From contig NC_007776.1 of the NCBI RefSeq assembly GCF_000013225.1, forward strand, positions 763,277-827,276: a stretch of 64,000 nt of DNA. The letters run 5' to 3'. The notes below the pieces were generated by a model. The model saw only the letters and a program-made list of their open reading frames with translations, was not told the origin of the DNA and ran no database searches. Position numbers and translations under genes: made by a program. The stretch is from Synechococcus sp. JA-2-3B'a(2-13) (GTDB lineage Bacteria > Cyanobacteriota > Cyanobacteriia > Thermostichales > Thermostichaceae). This document shows positions 17,781-26,919 of the stretch, in pieces; positions within the stretch are counted from its first letter, which is position 1, and every line of letters begins with the position of its first letter.

Positions 17781-18854
17781 CTAGGGGATTCTGCCACCCG
17801 CCAGATCCACCAACTCCACGCGGCGATTCTTCGCCCGGCCTTCCTCAGTGGTGTTGCTGGCCACAGGAGCAGAGAACCCCACACCAACCGGATAGAGTCG
17901 ACGTTGCTCGATACCCAGCTGAACCAACCGGTTGACAACCGCCTCGGCCCGGCGCCGCGAGAGACCTAGGTTGTAGTCGAAGCTACCGGTTGCATCGGTA
18001 TGACCGACCACGAGGATGCTGAGGTCGGTGCGCTCGCGCATCAGCTTGGCGATCTCGGCAAGGGTGGGCTCGGCAGCCGCTTCAATCTGATCCGAGTCAT
18101 AGGCAAAGAGAATGCCGTAGAGGGCGATCCGGCCATCGCGGCTGATGGCTTGATTGATCTCGCCGCTTGTGATGCTTTCAACCAGCTCCAGGCGTTGCTG
18201 GCGGGGCTTGACATCGACGACATCCACTCGCCCCAGAGTAATCCCGGTCGGGATCTGCCCACTGCCGCGGGTGATCTCCCAGTCATCGGTATTGACCACA
18301 AAGTAGGCGCTCACGAATCGCTCATCGCCTTCGGGGGACTTGCCACGTGCGGCTAAATAGGCAGCAGTGTTTTCTCTGGCGTTCTGAAACGGCCACTGGG
18401 CCCGTTCTTCCGGCGTGCTGTAGGTGCCCTTCATATTGAGGATCTCGTGAGCAATCTGGTTGTTGTAGCCAAGGGTCTCAATCTCCTCCCCCAAGCCGGA
18501 GAAGAGGATCTCAAAGCCGGACTCTTTCAGTTCGGTTTCGTAGTTGAGCAGCGCCTCAAGAGGGGCAACCCGCTCCGGCAGTCGGTAATAGGTCGTGATG
18601 CGACGCCCTTCGACAGTTTGAGACCGGTACGGCTGCACAGCTCCCATCGCGCCACTGAAGACGATTTTTTCAAGGGCTAACTTAAAGCGGTCGTAGTCGG
18701 CCTGCGATTGAAACACAATGCTGGATCCTGCAAAGCGCTTGAGCCCCGGAGGATCCGCCGTTCCGGGCAGATCGGCCCGAGCCGGCCCCGCCTGGACAAG
18801 CAGCGCTGTTAGCACAGCGAAGGCAAAACGCTGTAAATCTGCGCGAAAAGACAT
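17781..18854 (-). CDS. OmpA-family protein with N-terminal DUF4892-like domain
   Basis: 357 residues from ATG 18854, preceded by GGAG. A signal peptide runs to about residue 27 (AVLTALLVQAGPARADLPG). Residues about 30-235 resemble DUF4892, a domain known from Pseudomonas-type secreted proteins. The C-terminal OmpA domain binds peptidoglycan: ILFAYDSDQIEAAAEPTLAEI, VVGHTDATGSFDYNLGLSRRRA and GRAKNRRVELV are all intact. It is presumably periplasmic or outer-membrane-associated and tethered to peptidoglycan. DUF4892-OmpA proteins are not typical for cyanobacteria. Confidence 0.85.
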   Translation of the reverse strand: MSFRADLQRFAFAVLTALLVQAGPARADLPGTADPPGLKRFAGSSIVFQSQADYDRFKLALEKIVFSGAMGAVQPYRSQTVEGRRITTYYRLPERVAPLEALLNYETELKESGFEILFSGLGEEIETLGYNNQIAHEILNMKGTYSTPEERAQWPFQNARENTAAYLAARGKSPEGDERFVSAYFVVNTDDWEITRGSGQIPTGITLGRVDVVDVKPRQQRLELVESITSGEINQAISRDGRIALYGILFAYDSDQIEAAAEPTLAEIAKLMRERTDLSILVVGHTDATGSFDYNLGLSRRRAEAVVNRLVQLGIEQRRLYPVGVGFSAPVASNTTEEGRAKNRRVELVDLAGGRIP

Positions 18855-19156
18855 AGCCACTCCCTAGTTTTTCCAAAATCTTTACGGGGCCAATGCCTAG
18901 AAGCTTAGCTCAGAAATGCAAAGGGATTAAGGGCAAACCTTTCTTTTAGTGTGTTAGTTTACGAACCATTGTTAGTACTTAGGATATGAAGCACTTAAAA
19001 ATTAAGAGAAAATGCTAACCCGTAGTCGAGCTGAATATTCGAGACAATGCTCTGGCGCTCCCAGCTACCAAGGCGAACTCAAAAAGCGTTCATAAGCATT
19101 CATACCCTTTGTAACAGATTGCAAGCAAACCTTCACAAACAGATCACTGCACCCCA
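18855..19156. other. AT-rich intergenic region before a broken gene
   Basis: About 300 bases, clearly richer in AT than its surroundings, with CATTCATA occurring near 19100-19110. No open frame, RNA gene or repeat was recognised. It probably holds the promoter of the OmpA gene on the minus side and the lost 5' part of the von Willebrand gene on the plus side. Confidence 0.5.
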
Positions 19157-19734
19157 GAGTTAGATTTTCTACAGGAGCAGAACCGGGAAGTGCCACCCTT
19201 ACCTTGGTTCAGTTCGACTCCCAGGATCCCTATGAAGTCATTCACCGCTTCAAGCCAATTGCCGAGGTCCCTGAGCTGACCCGCGAGACCTACGTGCCGC
19301 GAGCTTCTACTCCCTTGCTGGATGCCATGGGGCGCGGCATCATCGACCTAGAAAAGAGCCTCAGCGAACTCAGCGAGGCAGATCGCCCGGCCAAGGTTGT
19401 GATGGTTGTGGTAACCGATGGGCAAGAGAATGCCAGTCGCGAGTTCCGCAAAGAGCAAATTGAGAAGATGATCAAGGAAAAAACCGAGAAGGAGAGCTGG
19501 CAGTTTGTCTTCTTAAGCGCCGATCTGGCTGCCATTGGGGATGCCCAAACCGTTGGCTTCGCTCCCAGCGCGTCCTTGCTATATCAGAAGTCTAAATTGG
19601 GCAGCGCAGGAGCGTGGACTTCTCTCTCTCGGCGCACCTCCGAGTACCGATTGGCTGTTCGCCAGAGGCTTATGTTCCTTGATGAAGACCGACAGCATCC
19701 CGACGATCCGAACAAGGGCAAGGAAGAAAGCTAA
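19157..19734 (+). pseudogene. 5'-truncated, frameshifted von Willebrand factor A domain gene
   Basis: From TTG 19204 the frame encodes 176 residues matching the later two thirds of a bacterial vWA protein (TLVQFDSQDPYEVI, PRASTPLLDAMGRGI, VVVTDGQENASREF). The metal-site DxSxS strand that must precede it is missing. In the frame one off, 19157-19189 encodes ELDFLQEQNRE, which resembles the helix that normally comes just before this block. A frameshift of a few bases near 19190 therefore separates the two parts, and everything further upstream is gone. Intact relatives are cytoplasmic vWA proteins often linked to stress or tellurite-type systems. A short functional product from 19204 is possible but would lack the MIDAS. 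Confidence 0.6.
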
Positions 19735-19837
19735 TCCCTCTGCGGATAGGGCTTTGTGGGCAGGTTGACACGGGAAGCCCCTCGGATCCAGGGAAAGGGG
19801 AAGTATTGCAATGACCTCTGGGCCAGGGAGGATCCCT

Positions 19838-20041
19838 TCAGCGCCGTCGTCTGGAGCAGCGACGCAGTAACCAACTGGCGGCGGCCCGGTCGCCTTCATC
19901 CCATGCCAACCGCTCCACGGCCACCATCACCATCGAGGTGATCACAGCTTCACTTAAATGGCGAGAACGCAAATGCTGCACGGCTGAAGTGGCGGCCTCC
20001 AGGTCGCGTCTGCGAATGGCGCGGAGCAGCTCATCAGACAT
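19838..20041 (-). CDS. Small hypothetical protein, 67 residues
   Basis: From ATG 20041 it encodes a helical, Arg-rich protein (MSDELLRAIRRRDLEAATSA ... SWLLRRCSRRRR). It has no signal peptide or membrane segment, no clear ribosome site, and no family I recognise. The Ala/Arg repeats recall short TPR/ankyrin-like helices, but this is weak. It may be a real small gene or a remnant next to the broken vWA gene. Confidence 0.4.
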   Translation of the reverse strand: MSDELLRAIRRRDLEAATSAVQHLRSRHLSEAVITSMVMVAVERLAWDEGDRAAASWLLRRCSRRRR

Positions 20042-20219
20042 AGACCAAGTCAACGAGCCTCACTTCCTTTCTGCCCCCTTTCTACCCCAAGAGCCAGAAA
20101 CTTCCCCTTTCCTTCACCTGCTTGTCAGATAATGCAAAAGTTCGTCTTACTTTCACGAAATATCTCACAAGATGTCTCAGGAATTGTTACACTTTTTGCC
20201 CCTGAGCCGACCAGGCATG

Positions 20220-21623
20220 TTAGGCAGCAGGAAGAGCCACAGGAGAGCACGGGATCCCTTGGATAAGCCGCTCCATTTCCGCTTGCAAATCTTGGGTGAG
20301 GGCTTGTACGGCTTGTCGGCGGTTGGCCTGGTAGGCGGGCCAGCGTTCGGAAACCGAGAGGGGATCCCCAATGCTGAAACGGGCCAGGCGGGGTCCCAAG
20401 CGGGGGGGAGCAGTTCCGACGGGATTTTCTCCTTTGATCCAAGCCAGCAGACTCCAGAGGCGCAGGGCGGTTTCCGCCAACTCATCCAGACTCAAACTGG
20501 GCTGCTCAGGTACAGGGCGCACCGCAAACACCATTAAGGTTTCCGCCAAGCGCATGTGCCAGAGGTGAAAACTGGCCTCAGCAGCCACTCGATTGGCCAG
20601 CCCCCTTTCCAAAGCCGAGAGAGCAGCAATATCGGCAATATCTTCGCGGTAGATCCAGGCCCAGCCCGCCTGTTCGATGCGGTGCCGCCGCTCGATTAAG
20701 TCTCCCTGGGGCTCCAGACCAAAATGCTGCTCGGCCACGCGCAGGACCAGATCCGATAAGCTTTGAAGACGCGCCAACAGATCCCCCTCTTTAACTTGGG
20801 CTCTATCTGCAGCAGGAAGGGCAGGGGCATAAAAGCGCTCATAGAAGGTCTGCACGACTTGCAGCAGGTGTTCTCCCAAGCGAAGAATACGGGCCAGCAA
20901 AAAGGCCTGACTGGCATGGGTTGAGCGCGGGGGTGGCAGCTTGCAATCGGCCTCCATGCGGCTGAGCAATCTATTCAGAGCGGCACTGGGATCCCGCAGG
21001 TAGGAATAGCGAAGGCCTACCGGCAAGATCAGCACCTGCTCTGGCCGTCCCGCCTTGTGCAGATCCTCCACCGCCCAAAAGCTCATCTGGGCTACCCCCG
21101 GCTCCAACGGGTTGAGAAGACTGCTCATACCGTTGATCGTTCCTTCTGGAGCTACCGCCAGCGGATATCGGCCCGATACAAACTGCTCACGAGAACTCTT
21201 TAGCCCTGCCCGATCCAGACGGCCTCGCAAAATCGGGATCCCGCCCAAGCGCGGCAAGCCCCAACGGGCAACGGATCCCAGCCACAGAGGTAGGCCGCGG
21301 TCGTAGACAAACAAAACGTGGGGTCGGCCCCGAAAGCCGATCCCCTGGCGTTGGGCCACCTGCGGCAGAAGATGGGCAAACAAGTACATCAAGCAGGGGG
21401 GATCATCGAGGGTCGGGTGTCGAAACGCCACCAACAGGCGAATCTTGCCCGCCTCAAACTGCTGATAAAGCTGAGCCAAACGCTCTCCCCCCTCCACTTC
21501 AACGCGAGGGATCCCTTTGGTCCATCGCAACCAAAAGGGCAAGCCTGCTTGAGCAAAACGAACGACCCAAGGCGTCAATCGCGGTGGCAAAAACTTGAGG
21601 GGTGGCTGAACCTTCTGTTGCAT
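20220..21623 (-). CDS. PlsC-like acyltransferase
   Basis: 467 residues. The acyltransferase signature HPTLDD (HxxxxD type) is at about residue 68, and APEGTINGM (PEGT box) about 100 residues further on. This identifies the PlsC/LPAAT superfamily, which transfers acyl chains to glycerophosphate or other alcohols. The protein is about twice the length of a standard PlsC; the extra 260 residues (from about 200) are mainly helical and unlike any domain I know. It is probably a membrane-associated acyltransferase in lipid synthesis. Substrate is unknown. Confidence 0.8.
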   Translation of the reverse strand: MQQKVQPPLKFLPPRLTPWVVRFAQAGLPFWLRWTKGIPRVEVEGGERLAQLYQQFEAGKIRLLVAFRHPTLDDPPCLMYLFAHLLPQVAQRQGIGFRGRPHVLFVYDRGLPLWLGSVARWGLPRLGGIPILRGRLDRAGLKSSREQFVSGRYPLAVAPEGTINGMSSLLNPLEPGVAQMSFWAVEDLHKAGRPEQVLILPVGLRYSYLRDPSAALNRLLSRMEADCKLPPPRSTHASQAFLLARILRLGEHLLQVVQTFYERFYAPALPAADRAQVKEGDLLARLQSLSDLVLRVAEQHFGLEPQGDLIERRHRIEQAGWAWIYREDIADIAALSALERGLANRVAAEASFHLWHMRLAETLMVFAVRPVPEQPSLSLDELAETALRLWSLLAWIKGENPVGTAPPRLGPRLARFSIGDPLSVSERWPAYQANRRQAVQALTQDLQAEMERLIQGIPCSPVALPAA

Positions 21624-21762
21624 AGGGATCCTTATCTAGGGTCAGAAAGAGGGTGAACCTAGGCTTTGGATCCCATCTTAAAGAGGGCAAAGCGGGAAGA
21701 AAGCCACACAGTGACAGTTCGTCAACTGGATCCCTTCTCCTCACTCCCGGCCCGGCAGCGGC

Positions 21763-22215
21763 TCAAGCCCCAGCAGTTTTTTTCCGGCGACCGCGAGTCG
21801 CTTTGGGGGAAGCTTCTTTACTTGGGGTTGACTCCTCCACCACCTGGCCGTTTAGCACTTGCTTGAGGTGAATGTGCTTGTAACCCAGCTGAATCTCGAA
21901 CTCATCCCCGGGTTTGAGATTCATTTTTTCGGTGTAGGCCGACCCAATGATCAACTGCCCATTTTTGTGAACGCTGACCCGAAAGGTTGGCTCACGACCG
22001 CGCTTGTCTCGGCTGGAACTTGGGCTGAGACTCAGACCTTTTGCCGCCAGCACCGCGTCATAGAACTCATTCAAGTTGACGCGAGGCTTGTTGGTCTTGG
22101 TCATGGTTACATAGCCACATCGCTTTGCCGTTTCTCGGCGCGGAAGATGCCCCAAAGCTTCGACCTTCTGCAGCAGAGCCTTCCCGGTTAAAGGTTGTGG
22201 TGGTATATCTGACAT
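21763..22215 (-). CDS. Cyanobacterial AbrB-type transcriptional regulator
   Basis: 150 residues. It starts with the cyanobacterial-specific helical part (LTGKALLQKVEALGHLPRRE, then AKRCGYVTMTK). The AbrB swapped-hairpin DNA-binding segment is at the C-terminal side (RVSVHKNGQLIIGSAYTEKM, LKPGDEFEIQLGYKHIHLKQ), followed by a basic tail RGRRKKTAG. cyAbrB proteins regulate carbon/nitrogen balance and bind DNA directly; their AbrB domain is C-terminal, as here. A stretch of 565 bases precedes the P-type ATPase gene on the same strand, so it is probably transcribed alone. Confidence 0.9.
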   Translation of the reverse strand: MSDIPPQPLTGKALLQKVEALGHLPRRETAKRCGYVTMTKTNKPRVNLNEFYDAVLAAKGLSLSPSSSRDKRGREPTFRVSVHKNGQLIIGSAYTEKMNLKPGDEFEIQLGYKHIHLKQVLNGQVVEESTPSKEASPKATRGRRKKTAGA

Positions 22216-22780
22216 TTTTTAATGTCCTACATCCTTCTCTTAAGATCATACCCTTGTGATGTACTCCTGCAACCGAAAGTCTGAGACTTTTTTGAAGACA
22301 GGTTTTTCTCTTGTTCCTTGAGCCAGCAGCTCCGAAGGAAAAACCTCGTCTCCCTCAAGAGGTGTTCCTGCCCTTGCCAAAAGGTGATGGGGGCAAAAAG
22401 AACTCAAGCCCTGAAGAGTGCTGGGGCTTTTGTGGATGGAGCTGACAAAAGATCGCCTTGGGGGTAGTACCGCGGTGTAGATCCGACTCACCGCTTTCTA
22501 CAGCCTCATCCCCACTCGTCGGCTGCCCCAAACTCTGATCACAGCCAGAAAACAGGCTCGACTTTCCAAAAAACCGCCGCTGAGATGGTGATTGCCTTGC
22601 GCAAATCGGTCGAAAAGACAGCCAGAGCGGTGTGAAGCTGGATGCCATCAGACCTAGGCCAGCAGGCATTTTTATCTCTTGGCAGAGGCCGGCTACATCT
22701 GAGTAATAGCTGAGGGATCCCCTCTTCGGCACTTCTTCAGATGGGAGCGCAGTGAGCGCGAGTTGCCCAAAGCAAGTTAT
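22216..22780. other. Intergenic region without a recognised gene
   Basis: A 125-codon open frame on the minus strand (22355-22732) has no recognisable domain and an atypical composition, so it is not called. The segment near 22360-22395 (ccttgccaaaaggtgatggggg) looks like a diverged copy of the C/G-rich intergenic repeat. No RNA gene was recognised. Confidence 0.5.
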
Positions 22781-25546
22781 TCATTCAGGATCCACTCGAT
22801 TGGCTGCCGCTGAGACAACGATGAGTGGCAAGCTCACCAGCAAACAAAAGCCCCATTGCTCCCAAGACAGGGGTGCTGTGTCGAAGATAATGTTGAACAG
22901 GCTCCACTGGCTGAAGAGGATCTGCAGCAGGATGGCCGCCCCAATGCCGATGGCAATGGCTGCTGTATCCATGAGGCGCTCATGGCGCTCCAATTGGCTG
23001 GCACGTCCACGGCCCAACAGGGTAGGAATGGCCTGGCTGAGGCTGAGCAAGTAGAAGATGCGCCCGATCACCAACGCTTGGATGGCCATGGTGCGGGCCA
23101 GGTCAATGCTGCCGGTGGTTTGTTCGATGTATTCAAAAACCCCGAAGATCAAGATCCAGTTGAACACAGACACCAGCAGGATGCGCTGCAACAGCCTAGG
23201 AGAGAGCAAGTTGGCGTTCGGATCCCGCGGCGGGCGGGTCATCTCTCGGCCTGTGCTCGGCTCAAAGGCAAGAGGCACCGTCATGGTGATGGAGTTGATC
23301 ATGTTTAGCCACAGCACTTGAATGGCCAGAATGGGGAGCTCGCGGTTGAGCAGCACGCTGAGGAGAATCGTCATCGATTCCCCCCCGTTCACCGGCAGGA
23401 TGAAGGCAATGGCTTTGAGCAGGTTGTTGTAAACCGTGCGCCCCTCCTCAACGGCTGCCTCAATGGAGGCGAAGTTGTCATCGGTCAGGATCATGTCGGC
23501 AGCAGCTTTGGCCACTTCGGTGCCGCCTCGCCCCATGGCAATCCCCACATCTGCTTGCTTTAGGGCCGGAGCGTCGTTGACGCCATCGCCGGTCATGGCC
23601 ACGATCTGCCCCCGCGCTTGCAGAGCTTCCACCAGGCGCAGTTTTTGCTCTGGCACCACCCGCGCGAAGACGGATCCCCGATTGGCAGCTTCCACAAATT
23701 CCTCCGGGCTGAGCTGCTCCAGATCTCGACCGCTGTAGGCTTGCACAGGTTTTCCACCCCCCAGGCCCATCTGCTCGGCAATGGCTTGAGCCGTGAGCAC
23801 GTGGTCGCCGGTGATCATCTTCACCTGCATCCCAGCCGTTTGACAGGAACGCACGGCGGCAATGGCCTCTGGCCGCGGCGGGTCAATCATTCCCTGCAAA
23901 CCGAGGAAGATTAAACCCTCCTGCAGATCTGGGTGATCCACCCGAGTTTGGCTGCTGGGGACGGTTTTTTGGGCAAAGGCCAGAACTCGCAGCCCCTGCC
24001 GTGCCAAGGCCTCCACCTGCTGGCGAATCCGCTCCTCTTCCAGAGGCTGGATCTCCCCCTGGGATCCCATCTGGCTGCGGCAGCGGGGCAGCAGGGCTTC
24101 CACCGATCCCTTGACATAGATGCAGTGCTCTTCTGGCCCCAGGCGGTGCAAGGTGGCCATGTACTGAAATTCAGATTCAAAGGGAATGCTGTCCAGGCGA
24201 GGGCGGCGGCGCTGCAGATCGTCCATATCCAAACCCGCCTTTTGGCCCGCCACAATGAGGGCAGCTTCGGTGGGATCCCCTACCACCTCCCACTGGCCGT
24301 TGTCTTTGGGTTGCAGACGGGTGTCGTTGCAGAGGCAACCGGCCAAGAGACAAGCCTGTAACACCGGCAGCCGATCCACTTCCACCGGAGCATCCCCCTC
24401 CTGGGCCAGGATTTGTCCCTGAGGACTGTAGCCACTGCCTGTGACTCGGTAGAGCTGGGATCCGGCGTAGATGGCCTGCACCGTCATCTGGTTTTCCGTG
24501 AGGGTGCCGGTTTTGTCAGAGCAAATTACCGTAGCGCTGCCCAGGGTCTCCACCGCCGGCAGCTTGCGGATAATGGCGTGGCGTTTTGCCATGCGGGAAA
24601 CCCCAATCGCCAAGGTTACAGTGACTACCGTCGGCAAGCCTTCGGGGATAGCACTCACCGCCAGCGCCACTGCCGCCTCAAAGACACTGGCCGCCCCCTG
24701 TCCCTGAGCCAATCCCACCAAAAAGGTGAGCCCGGCCAAGCTGAGGATGATCCTGAGCAGCATGAGGCTGAATTCCTCGAACTTGCGTGTTAGGGGAGTT
24801 TGCAGGGATCCCCCCTTTTCGACCAACTCCGAGATACGGCCTGTTTGAGTCTGGTTGCCAATGGCCACCACCACCCCTGCTCCTTGGCCGAAGGTAACAA
24901 AGCTGCCGGCATAGGCCATGTTCTGGCGGTCGGCTAGGGGTGTGTCTTCCGCCAGGGATCCCAGCCGTTTTTCCACCGGCACCGACTCTCCGGTCAGGGC
25001 CGATTCATCCACCTGCAAGTTGCGCACGCTCAGCAAGCGCAGGTCGGCGGGCACCTTATCTCCCGAGCTCAAGAGCACCACATCCCCCGGCACCAGCTCC
25101 CGCGAGGGCACCCGCAGTTTTTGCCCCTCCCGGATGACAGTAACCTCCGTCACCACCGACTGGGCCAGGGCGGCGATCGCTTCCTCCGCTTTGGACTCTT
25201 GGATGTAGCCGATGAGAGCGTTGATCACCACCACCGCCCAGATCACGATGGCATTGCGCCAGGATCCCAAAAACGCCTTGACCGCCCCGGCAACCATCAA
25301 GATGTAGAGCAAGGATTGGTTGAACTGCTGCAGAAACTTCACCCAGGCCGGGGTAGCCGCCTTGGCCTTTAGCTCGTTGGGGCCATATTGCTTCTGCCGC
25401 TGGATCACCTCAGCTTGAGACAGACCCCGTTCCAGAAGCGCCGCCAGAGGCAGATCCACTGCAACGATTTGGCGGGCAACATCCTCTTCGGGCAGAGCGT
25501 GCCAGGGAGCTGCCGGCAATGAGTCAGGGGAGACGGATTTTGCCAT
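22781..25546 (-). CDS. P-type cation-transporting ATPase, PacL-like
   Basis: 921 residues with the full P2A layout. The actuator domain has TGES ([10 protein letters not shown]), phosphorylation is at CSDKTGTLT, and the hinge is [16 protein letters not shown]. The intramembrane IPEGLP in segment M4 and ILPVNGGE in M5 match the Ca2+-pump type rather than the CPx heavy-metal type. A C-terminal cation-ATPase domain with four to six more membrane segments completes it. It should pump Ca2+ or another cation outward at the expense of ATP. Cyanobacterial PacL/PMA homologues have the same form. The gene is probably monocistronic. Confidence 0.92.
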   Translation of the reverse strand: MAKSVSPDSLPAAPWHALPEEDVARQIVAVDLPLAALLERGLSQAEVIQRQKQYGPNELKAKAATPAWVKFLQQFNQSLLYILMVAGAVKAFLGSWRNAIVIWAVVVINALIGYIQESKAEEAIAALAQSVVTEVTVIREGQKLRVPSRELVPGDVVLLSSGDKVPADLRLLSVRNLQVDESALTGESVPVEKRLGSLAEDTPLADRQNMAYAGSFVTFGQGAGVVVAIGNQTQTGRISELVEKGGSLQTPLTRKFEEFSLMLLRIILSLAGLTFLVGLAQGQGAASVFEAAVALAVSAIPEGLPTVVTVTLAIGVSRMAKRHAIIRKLPAVETLGSATVICSDKTGTLTENQMTVQAIYAGSQLYRVTGSGYSPQGQILAQEGDAPVEVDRLPVLQACLLAGCLCNDTRLQPKDNGQWEVVGDPTEAALIVAGQKAGLDMDDLQRRRPRLDSIPFESEFQYMATLHRLGPEEHCIYVKGSVEALLPRCRSQMGSQGEIQPLEEERIRQQVEALARQGLRVLAFAQKTVPSSQTRVDHPDLQEGLIFLGLQGMIDPPRPEAIAAVRSCQTAGMQVKMITGDHVLTAQAIAEQMGLGGGKPVQAYSGRDLEQLSPEEFVEAANRGSVFARVVPEQKLRLVEALQARGQIVAMTGDGVNDAPALKQADVGIAMGRGGTEVAKAAADMILTDDNFASIEAAVEEGRTVYNNLLKAIAFILPVNGGESMTILLSVLLNRELPILAIQVLWLNMINSITMTVPLAFEPSTGREMTRPPRDPNANLLSPRLLQRILLVSVFNWILIFGVFEYIEQTTGSIDLARTMAIQALVIGRIFYLLSLSQAIPTLLGRGRASQLERHERLMDTAAIAIGIGAAILLQILFSQWSLFNIIFDTAPLSWEQWGFCLLVSLPLIVVSAAANRVDPE

Positions 25547-25659
25547 CGCAGGTCTCTAGTTGAATCGCAACAGAACTTGAAAGCCAGCCGTGAATTCAAC
25601 GGCAAATCCCTCGTACAGTCCACAGCCTAGCCGACGCCGCCTACCCCCCAGAAGTGCCG

Positions 25660-25866
25660 CTGTTCCCCCCAGCGTCAACAAAGCCTAGTACCCAGGAATG
25701 CTGGGGAAGGGAAACCACCTGTCCAGTTGTTCTGTCGGGGGTCGTAGACCTAGACAAGTGGCGTGGGGTAGGAATACCCAACCGCGAGGTAAAGACTCCA
25801 TCCCGCTGACGCCAAGGGAAGCCCGCGCTCTGTCCGTAGGACGAGCGCCGGGAGGATGTCACGAAT
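25660..25866 (+). mobile_element. Orphan right end of a TnpB (IS200/IS605/IS1341)-type element
   Basis: The end of this segment has the form GGAAGCCCGCGCTC-loop-GAGCGCCGGGAGGATGTCAC, with a stem at 25822-25852 (one bulged T and one bulged C) around the loop GTCC GTA GGAC. GGAAGCCC-stem-GGGAGGATGTCA is the right-end form I know from TnpB-bearing elements, where it overlaps the omega RNA. A 60-codon open frame runs across it on the plus strand without TnpB motifs. No tnpA or tnpB was seen nearby, so this would be a remnant or solo end. Exact left boundary is uncertain. Confidence 0.45.
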
Positions 25867-25895
25867 GCTAGGGTCTGTAACAGAGGGGAGCTTGC

Positions 25896-26390
25896 TCAAG
25901 ATCGACAGGGATCCTTGGCCAGCCGAGCCAGAGCCTCCAAATCAGCACCCACCACGCGGTTGAGAATCCATTCGGGATGTTGCTGGGCACCCATGCGTCG
26001 ATAGAACTCTATCGCCGGCTGATTCCAATCCAAAACCATCCACTCCAGCCGCCCATATCCTTTGGCCACCGCCTCCTGAGCCACCCGCGCCAAGAGCGCT
26101 TTGCCAATGCCTCTGCCGCGAAACTCCGGCAACACGAACAGATCCTCAAGGTAAATCCCTGGTCGGGTCAGGAACGTGGAAAAATTGCGGAAGTAGAGGG
26201 CAAATCCCACCGCTTGCCCCTCCACTTCTGCCAACAACGCCGAGGCCAAAGCCTCTGGGCCAAACAAATAGTGGCGCAACAGATCAGCGGATCCCGTTAC
26301 CAGGTGGCTCAGCTTCTCGTACTCGGCCAAGGCGCAGATGAGGTCAAACAAAACGGGCACATCTAAGGCGGTGGCAGGACGGATTTCCAT
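25896..26390 (-). CDS. GNAT-family N-acetyltransferase
   Basis: 164 residues from ATG 26390 (MEIRPATALDVPVLFDLICA). An upstream frame to 26552 adds 54 residues of Cys- and Arg-rich sequence unlike any GNAT and is rejected. The acetyl-CoA binding motif is FRGRGIGKALLARVA near residue 105, and the C-terminal motif is WMVLDWNQPAIEFYRRMGA. Members with this form acetylate polyamines, amino acids or small amines (spermidine/diamine acetyltransferase-like). Substrate is not clear. The gene is divergent from mrp, across 529 bases. Confidence 0.88.
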   Translation of the reverse strand: MEIRPATALDVPVLFDLICALAEYEKLSHLVTGSADLLRHYLFGPEALASALLAEVEGQAVGFALYFRNFSTFLTRPGIYLEDLFVLPEFRGRGIGKALLARVAQEAVAKGYGRLEWMVLDWNQPAIEFYRRMGAQQHPEWILNRVVGADLEALARLAKDPCRS

Positions 26391-26919
26391 ACTTTTGCCT
26401 GGCTTCACAACCAATTCCTTGAATTTCCTGAGATACCGGCACGAGAACAGACCACAGTTTATTCTTGTTGTGGACAGAACGCCCAGGCAGCATCTTTTGG
26501 ACGCGCAGCGTGGTGGGGGCAGCGGCAGGGGCCCAGAGGACTCACCGCACAAGGCAGGTAGGGTGACCGAGAAAAGTAACGGCAGAAGGGATCCCAGGCC
26601 GAGTCAGAAAAGAGAGTTGGCATGGCCCGGCGCTCGTCCCCGATTGAGAGGCGGCGGGATCCCCTCTTTTCCAGCAGAGGGATCAACTGAGCCCAGAACG
26701 TTAGCCCCAACCACAAGCCAACTCCCACTCAGCGCTTGCACAATTGCCCTCCCCCGTCGGCCAACAGCGTTGTCTTCCAACCAGAATCAGCCTCGGCCAG
26801 CCTGCTTGCCCAGGACTAGCGTGGCAGCCCGTTTTGGAGCTGTCCTTCCCTGCCGGCAAGAACCCGAGAAAAACCGATTAGAGTGAAATATGGACTGACC
26901 CGCTGAGCCTTCCGATTCC
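26391..26919. other. Divergent intergenic region
   Basis: Between two divergently transcribed genes (the acetyltransferase and mrp). Open frames on both strands here are short, Arg/Pro-rich and without domains, so none is called. The region should contain both promoters; no clear -35/-10 pair, RNA gene or repeat was found. Confidence 0.4.

Noticed and set aside
19211..19230. TTCGACTCCC-like segment that resembled a tRNA T-arm
   Set aside because: No acceptor or anticodon stem can be built around it, and it lies in the von Willebrand A remnant frame.
22355..22732. 125-codon minus-strand open frame between cyAbrB and the P-type ATPase
   Set aside because: No domain, no signal, no ribosome site and irregular composition; treated as intergenic.
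26338..26886. 182-codon plus-strand open frame between the acetyltransferase and mrp
   Set aside because: Overlaps the start of the acetyltransferase gene and is Arg/Pro/Ser-rich without domains.
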